This document shows positions 13,895 through 17,892 of a stretch of DNA of 17,892 nt, in pieces. This stretch comes from Nanobdellota archaeon (GTDB taxonomy: Archaea; Nanobdellota; Nanobdellia; Woesearchaeales; JAHJBD01). The notes under the pieces were generated by a model, which was given only the letters and a program-made list of their open reading frames with translations, searched no databases and was not told the origin of the DNA. Where the stretch lies: the NCBI GenBank assembly GCA_018813725.1, contig JAHJBD010000168.1, positions 1 through 17,892 of the forward strand, in the 5' to 3' direction. The translations under genes and the position numbers were made by a program. Every line of letters begins with the position of its first letter. Positions within the stretch are counted from its first letter, which is position 1.

Positions 13895-13906
13895 GTTTAT
13901 ATAAAC
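13895..13906 (+). promoter_or_regulatory. TATA box before the two-gene unknown operon
   Basis: The palindrome GTTTATATAAAC is centred 27 bases before ATG 13927, supporting that start and a leaderless transcript. Confidence 0.55.
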
Positions 13907-13926
13907 TGTGCCCTTACCATAAGATT

Positions 13927-14286
13927 ATGCCGCACATAACAGTACCTTATGAAAAATTGCAGGAAGACTTTGTGAAGGTTAGTCTTGAGAGGACCGGCTC
14001 GTTAAAAGGATATGCTAATTGGTATTCAATAGGTATTCCAGCAAGGGATATGTTAGATTTCTATGTTGCAAAAAAACACATGGAAGGAATGTTAGAAGGC
14101 CAATATGATCTGCCGCTGGTATTTACAATTGCAGCGCAAAATGAAACTCCTATTCGGCCACGCGTTACAGAAACTGTATCATATAAGTTAGGGCCTGTAA
14201 GCAGACCAGAAACACTAGGGATAATAACTGAACAGATATTAGCAGAGAAAGATCATTACAGAGCATTGCTTAATGATGCTGCTTAG
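13927..14286 (+). CDS. Unknown 119-residue protein
   Basis: I do not recognise this protein. It is soluble, without signal peptide or membrane segment. It begins MPHITVPYEKLQEDFVKVSLERTG and has a central VAKKHMEGMLEGQYDLPLVF segment and a C-terminal helix rich in Glu and Ala. There are no cysteines and no obvious catalytic motif. It stands first in a two-gene operon and faces the radical SAM operon across its 3' side. A role in that locus is possible only by position. Confidence 0.8.
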   Translation: MPHITVPYEKLQEDFVKVSLERTGSLKGYANWYSIGIPARDMLDFYVAKKHMEGMLEGQYDLPLVFTIAAQNETPIRPRVTETVSYKLGPVSRPETLGIITEQILAEKDHYRALLNDAA

Positions 14287-14294
14287 AGATAAAA

Positions 14295-14603
14295 ATGCAT
14301 TACATGCAAAGATATATTGCACACACTGGACTGGATCATCCCAAAGCAGATCTTGATAGGATGGTAGACCGGGTCAGTTCTTATCTTTCTCAAAACGGAT
14401 TAGAAAATCTTGATGGAGTGTATCCAATGAAAACAGTTTTTGCTTCAAGGACTGAACCTGCGATGGCGATTCTTGAAGAACACTATGGGCTTCCTGCATT
14501 TGGACTTGACATTCTGACGTATGGCAGCCAGGAACTGTTAGAAGGGCTGGAAACAAGCTGTGGATGGCTAGCACCTATCGGACCAAGGCATCAGGTTGGA
14601 TGA
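14295..14603 (+). CDS. Unknown 102-residue protein
   Basis: Starts 8 bases after the stop of the previous gene. An alternative ATG at 14304 is equally plausible. The family is not recognised. Features seen: HTGLDHPKADLDRMVDRV near the N-terminus, YPMKTVFASRTEPAMAILEEHYG in the middle, and a C-terminal SCGWLAPIGPRHQVG with the only Cys. It is predicted soluble. The pair with 13927-14286 looks like a two-component complex or a recently acquired cassette. It ends 41 bases before the stop of the radical SAM gene. Confidence 0.75.
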   Translation: MHYMQRYIAHTGLDHPKADLDRMVDRVSSYLSQNGLENLDGVYPMKTVFASRTEPAMAILEEHYGLPAFGLDILTYGSQELLEGLETSCGWLAPIGPRHQVG

Positions 14604-14644
14604 ATTCCCATAATATATGCAGGTCTCAAGATTAATGTGACCTA

Positions 14645-15865
14645 CTAAACTCTTATCAGAGGATTATAAGCTCTAGACTTCATATCTTCCACTGCCTTGT
14701 GCGGGTCTCTTGGAAAGGTTGTCGCCTGTTCAAAATGAGTCTGTTTATGCCCATTGCATGGAAATACATGCGCATTATCTCCAACCCCTGGATGCACGTT
14801 CAGGGTTGTGCAGGTTGCATATCTGTCCAGAATCCGTAGCATCGCAGGACCATCCCTTTCAGAACTGACGATATTTATGGTTGGCATTGCAAGTCTTGCG
14901 AAGGCGTAGACTAATTCGGTAAACTTTTCATAGTCCCTTGATACGATTATTTCCTCTCTACCATCGCTGTAGACTCCTCGCTTCAGGAAATAAGGGATCT
15001 GCACTCCAATATTGGCAAGCTCATTTGCGCTTGGCAAACAAACCCTCGCAGGCATCTTTCCATGGATATTTTCAAGCTCTTCTGCATGCTGCCTTAATGA
15101 TTCAACCTCTTCAAGGGGAAACCTGTGCAATCCGAATAGCACCCCAATGCCTACATTATCAAACCCGGCTTTGATCGCTCGTACCTGTGACTGCCTCCTA
15201 AAATCATAATCTGACTTAGGCCCTTTTGGATGCATCGAAGCGTATGTTTCTCTGCAATAAGTCTCCTGGAATACCCTAAACTGAAGCGCAGTGTCTTTGA
15301 CAGCTCCTCTCATCTTCCTAAATCCTTCTTCTGTCGCAGGCTCTATATTTAGGATTATCTCGTCCAGACCCAATTGGTCAAATCTTTCTAAGAAAGGGAC
15401 TATCTTTTCTGGAAGCCTTTCTCTTCCAGGTGCGCTCCCGCTGAGGTAGCACATATGCGTATGGCCGTATCCCATAACTGCAAGGGTGTCAGCTACTGCC
15501 TGATCAACAGAAAGTTCTCTCAAAGGATAATCGTCTCCGGATTCAATCGTTTTTTTCCTGTTAGGCACGCTTCCAGGACAATATTTGCAATGGTTGATGC
15601 AAGCATCCCAAAGATAGCTTACTCCATAGAAATGAATGTCCTTCCCAAATATCAATTCACGCATCTCCTGAGCTTTCTCAAAGATGCCCATCTCTTGTGC
15701 CTTTTTATATACCTCGCTGATCGATCGAGTGTTCTCAAAGTCCAGCTTTCTTGAAAATCTGATGAGGAAATCCTGATAAAAGATTGTTGCTTCTTTGATT
15801 TTAGCCTGAACATCAGGTTGGGTAATGTCTACATGGTATTCTATCTCTGGATGGTAGGCTGTCAT
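14645..15865 (-). CDS. HydG/ThiH-like radical SAM enzyme
   Basis: 406 residues. The radical SAM motif is Cys89-x3-Cys93-x2-Cys96 in YLWDACINHCKYC. The region QETYCRETYASMHPKGPKSDYDFR (200-223) followed by AGFDNVGIGVLFGLHRF (233-249) matches the aromatic-amino-acid-lyase group (ThiH, HydG) and most closely HydG, which splits tyrosine. The C-terminus ends ...FPRDPHKAVEDMKSRAYNPLIRV. I do not see the second Cys-rich 4Fe-4S motif of true HydG. Residual Cys352 and Cys370 are not arranged that way. No hydE, hydF or thiamine gene is nearby, so the substrate is open; tyrosine or tryptophan is a reasonable guess. Its ATG overlaps the end of the upstream gene by four bases, making it the last gene of a tightly coupled operon. 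Confidence 0.85.
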   Translation of the reverse strand: MTAYHPEIEYHVDITQPDVQAKIKEATIFYQDFLIRFSRKLDFENTRSISEVYKKAQEMGIFEKAQEMRELIFGKDIHFYGVSYLWDACINHCKYCPGSVPNRKKTIESGDDYPLRELSVDQAVADTLAVMGYGHTHMCYLSGSAPGRERLPEKIVPFLERFDQLGLDEIILNIEPATEEGFRKMRGAVKDTALQFRVFQETYCRETYASMHPKGPKSDYDFRRQSQVRAIKAGFDNVGIGVLFGLHRFPLEEVESLRQHAEELENIHGKMPARVCLPSANELANIGVQIPYFLKRGVYSDGREEIIVSRDYEKFTELVYAFARLAMPTINIVSSERDGPAMLRILDRYATCTTLNVHPGVGDNAHVFPCNGHKQTHFEQATTFPRDPHKAVEDMKSRAYNPLIRV

Positions 15866-16917
15866 TTTTGGCCCTCAGCTAACACTCTAAATGAATCATA
15901 GAATTTATTTGAGCGATACATGCTAAGAGATGCGCTTAAAAAATCCCTTGCTTTACATTTAGGAAGAACAACCAGCGCTGTCTTTGCGGATTTTGCAAAC
16001 AATCTAGCTAAATCTTTTACCTGTTGGATGCCATTTATCCCTACAAATGCTTCGGTGACTGCAAGGCAGTCTTGCTGAGCAGCATCAAGGCTGCCTTTTA
16101 CCTTTTCTACTGTTTGTTTTTCTTGTTCATTTCCCTGTGTAAGTATCAGATAAGCCGGATAGGTGATGCACCCATGCCTTAGGTCGCTATATTGGTCTTG
16201 ATATACTTTTCCTACGCTTTGTTTTCCGACTTTGTAAGGTAAGAAATCACCTAAGTCATTGATGATCTGGACCATTGTCCCATAGTTTCTTCCAAACTCA
16301 CCTAAAGCCCTGACTTTATCTTCATCTACTCCTGCAAGGATTCCTGCAATCTCTGCAATATTCTTCATAAAGACACCTGTTAAACCTTCACATCTTTGTA
16401 CATAAATGTTAATATAATCGCCATCAATATCCCTAAGATGATTGCCGTCAGCGTATTGTCCAATTCCGCTTGTAAATCTGTTTATCTCGCTAAATCTGTT
16501 GCACACTGCAAGAAAATCCTCTAAAGGCAATTTTTTTCCATCTTTGATAAGCAATTCCTGAGCTAGCTCCCTCTGTATCACAGAAGCGATGCATTCGTTG
16601 TTTCTTTGCAGTTTTGGCTTTTCCCCGCCTTTATCATCAAGGACATAGTTTAAAACGTATGTTGAGGTGTTCAGCATCTCGATCGCAGCAGCGATATTTT
16701 CATACTGCCCCCAATGATTTCCACCAGCAGCTTCATATGCAAACCTGAAAATTGCAGGCCTAGATTTCGGCCTGTTGCTTTCTGCTCTTTTTCTTGGCAA
16801 ATCCAAGATCAAATCGCAAATATCGCCTTTGAACTGTGATGTGATGGTCTCCAGTATTATCCTGTCTACAATATCTGAGGTTTCCTTCATCATCCCAAAA
16901 TATTCATCTGCCAGCAT
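15862..16917 (-). CDS. Isoprenyl-diphosphate-synthase-fold protein, altered active site
   Basis: 351 residues of the trans-isoprenyl diphosphate synthase fold. RPKSRPAIFRFAYEAAGG (49-66) matches the GKRxRP substrate-binding region. QIINDLGDF (217-225) matches the second Asp-rich motif, with Asn in place of the first Asp. YSDLRHGCITYPAYL (243-257) matches the conserved SDLxxGKxTLP block. The first Asp-rich motif, normally DDxxDD, is NYVLDD (90-95), so the two leading Asp are lost. It may bind prenyl diphosphates with changed chemistry, act as a prenyl transferase like ComQ, or be regulatory. It starts 3 bases after the stop of the receiver-domain gene and overlaps the radical SAM gene by four bases. 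Confidence 0.8.
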   Translation of the reverse strand: MLADEYFGMMKETSDIVDRIILETITSQFKGDICDLILDLPRKRAESNRPKSRPAIFRFAYEAAGGNHWGQYENIAAAIEMLNTSTYVLNYVLDDKGGEKPKLQRNNECIASVIQRELAQELLIKDGKKLPLEDFLAVCNRFSEINRFTSGIGQYADGNHLRDIDGDYINIYVQRCEGLTGVFMKNIAEIAGILAGVDEDKVRALGEFGRNYGTMVQIINDLGDFLPYKVGKQSVGKVYQDQYSDLRHGCITYPAYLILTQGNEQEKQTVEKVKGSLDAAQQDCLAVTEAFVGINGIQQVKDLARLFAKSAKTALVVLPKCKARDFLSASLSMYRSNKFYDSFRVLAEGQK

Positions 16918-16920
16918 CTT

Positions 16921-17862
16921 CTATCCCCTTATCTGATGATAAGCAGCATCAATAGCTGCAATCAATTCATTTGATTGGGTGCCTTTCTCAAAGTAGGCGT
17001 TAACTTTACAGCCAGCCAACAATCTTGGGATGTCCTGATCTTGATTAGCGCCCATCCCAGAGAAAAGGCTGATATCTCTTCCAAATCCATGATACCTGAA
17101 GAATGAAACCAATACCCTCGATGAGAGATCGTCTAACCTGCCAGCTTGCCTTAATGCAATATCCCTCTCATCAAGCATACCATCTTGTACAATGTAGAAT
17201 ACCTCTTCCTGATGCTTTTTGTACAAGTGCACAGCATCTTTAAATGTGTGGGCAAATACCACACCATATTCTTTTGTCCTTAACGATCTTGCTAATGAAT
17301 CACAAAATGGTTTATTGTCATCTATGATCATGACCATCCCATTGTTTGCTTTCTGGCTGCTATGCAGAAGAGCATATCTCTTGATAAGTTCGGATAATTG
17401 CGAACCGTTGTCCAGCAAACTGATCCTGCCGACACAAAATGGGTCTTGTTGTAATCTTGCGGCAATCTTTTTATCTGGAGTTGCATACTGTGCTGGATTA
17501 ATCTTGACCATCCAATCTTCGGCATTTCTGTAACTGCCAGATAACCAACTGTCCAAAGAATCTATGTAGATGATTATCGGCTTATCCAAACCAGCATAAG
17601 ATCCGATTTCCCAGCTGCAATCCCTTCCAACTGGCGTCACTGCTAACCCAATATCAGAGTACAGGATCTCTGCCCAATCTCTTAATGCTGCCTGCGGAGG
17701 CATCCATGGATGCTGGTCATAAGGATTATGCTGGTGCGGAACAAAGCATTCTATCTCAGAACCAAGGCGGCCTACTATCTGTTCAAGCCTTATTTGATTC
17801 TCTTTGGCTATTCTCCCTATCACATAAACCTTGGCTTTTGGCGCATCAACCATGTTAATCAT
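16921..17862 (-). CDS. Nucleoside-deoxyribosyltransferase-like domain fused to a receiver domain
   Basis: 313 residues with two domains. Residues about 10-165 resemble the nucleoside 2-deoxyribosyltransferase/nucleotide N-glycosidase fold: KVYVIGRI at the start, and SDIGLAVTPVGRDCSWEIGSYAGLDKPIII (69-98), in which Glu85 sits at the catalytic glutamate position. Residues 175-313 are a response-regulator receiver: MIIDDN (Asp181, Asp182), phospho-acceptor Asp227 in IVQDGML, and Lys293 in AYFEKGT. No output DNA-binding domain follows, so phosphorylation may act on the attached enzyme. No histidine kinase is visible in the window. It is first in a three-gene operon. A TATA box at 17881-17891, 24 bases upstream, supports ATG 17862; ATG 17853 is an alternative. 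Confidence 0.78.
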   Translation of the reverse strand: MINMVDAPKAKVYVIGRIAKENQIRLEQIVGRLGSEIECFVPHQHNPYDQHPWMPPQAALRDWAEILYSDIGLAVTPVGRDCSWEIGSYAGLDKPIIIYIDSLDSWLSGSYRNAEDWMVKINPAQYATPDKKIAARLQQDPFCVGRISLLDNGSQLSELIKRYALLHSSQKANNGMVMIIDDNKPFCDSLARSLRTKEYGVVFAHTFKDAVHLYKKHQEEVFYIVQDGMLDERDIALRQAGRLDDLSSRVLVSFFRYHGFGRDISLFSGMGANQDQDIPRLLAGCKVNAYFEKGTQSNELIAAIDAAYHQIRG

Positions 17863-17880
17863 GATATAGTAGTAACAGTG

Positions 17881-17891
17881 ATGTATAAAAA
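17881..17891 (-). promoter_or_regulatory. TATA box of the three-gene operon
   Basis: Minus-strand TTTTTATACAT is centred 24 bases before ATG 17862. The operon downstream has no other gap large enough for a promoter. Confidence 0.5.
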
Positions 17892-17892
17892 G

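Noticed and set aside
14645..15865. Assignment as biotin synthase or as true HydG
   Set aside because: The substrate region is of the ThiH/HydG kind, not BioB, and the HydG C-terminal cluster motif is not seen.

Overview
The window looks like the chromosome of a small archaeon, most likely a DPANN lineage of the Woesearchaeota/Pacearchaeota kind. This is inferred from gene content and gene style; no marker phylogeny was possible. The supporting evidence is a diphthine synthase, an ATP-dependent DNA ligase, an archaeal-style FtsZ, a tRNA whose introns fold as bulge-helix-bulge motifs, short AT-rich genes, and many starts that sit about 25 bases after a TATA box (leaderless). Neighbouring divergent genes often share one AT-rich promoter stretch, and one TATA box is built on the stop codon of the gene before it.

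Layout. 1-2333: an AlkD-type DNA glycosylase whose reading frame continues upstream into an ABC-ATPase-like segment, convergent with a YgiQ-type radical SAM protein. 2398-3564: a tRNA-Gln(UUG) that appears to carry two introns (D loop and anticodon loop), abutted at its 5' side by a LAGLIDADG homing endonuclease whose stop codon lies inside the tRNA D arm. 3564-5353: diphthine synthase and a divergent orphan gene ending in the first of two hairpin repeats. 5353-6423: ftsZ. 6424-6699: a non-coding stretch with four tandem hairpins that have different stems but the same CGCCA(A) loop, preceded by a TATA box; it is a candidate small RNA or leader. 6700-9154: a nitroreductase and the DNA ligase, divergent. 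9156-10399: a TPR protein, a coiled-coil protein and a membrane protein. 10451-12346: endonuclease III, a YkgJ-type cysteine-cluster protein, a DEDD exonuclease and two very small overlapping genes. 12579-13827: two divergent membrane proteins, the second coupled to msrB.

13927-17862 looks like an accessory locus. Two small unknown genes on the plus strand converge on a tight three-gene minus-strand operon. Its transcription order is an NDT-like nucleoside-hydrolase domain fused to a response-regulator receiver, then an isoprenyl-diphosphate-synthase-fold protein with an altered first Asp motif, then a HydG/ThiH-like radical SAM enzyme. This combination is not one I recognise and is the best candidate here for an undescribed biosynthetic or signalling system. 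The hairpin array at 6536-6625 and the tRNA/homing-endonuclease arrangement are the other strong candidates.
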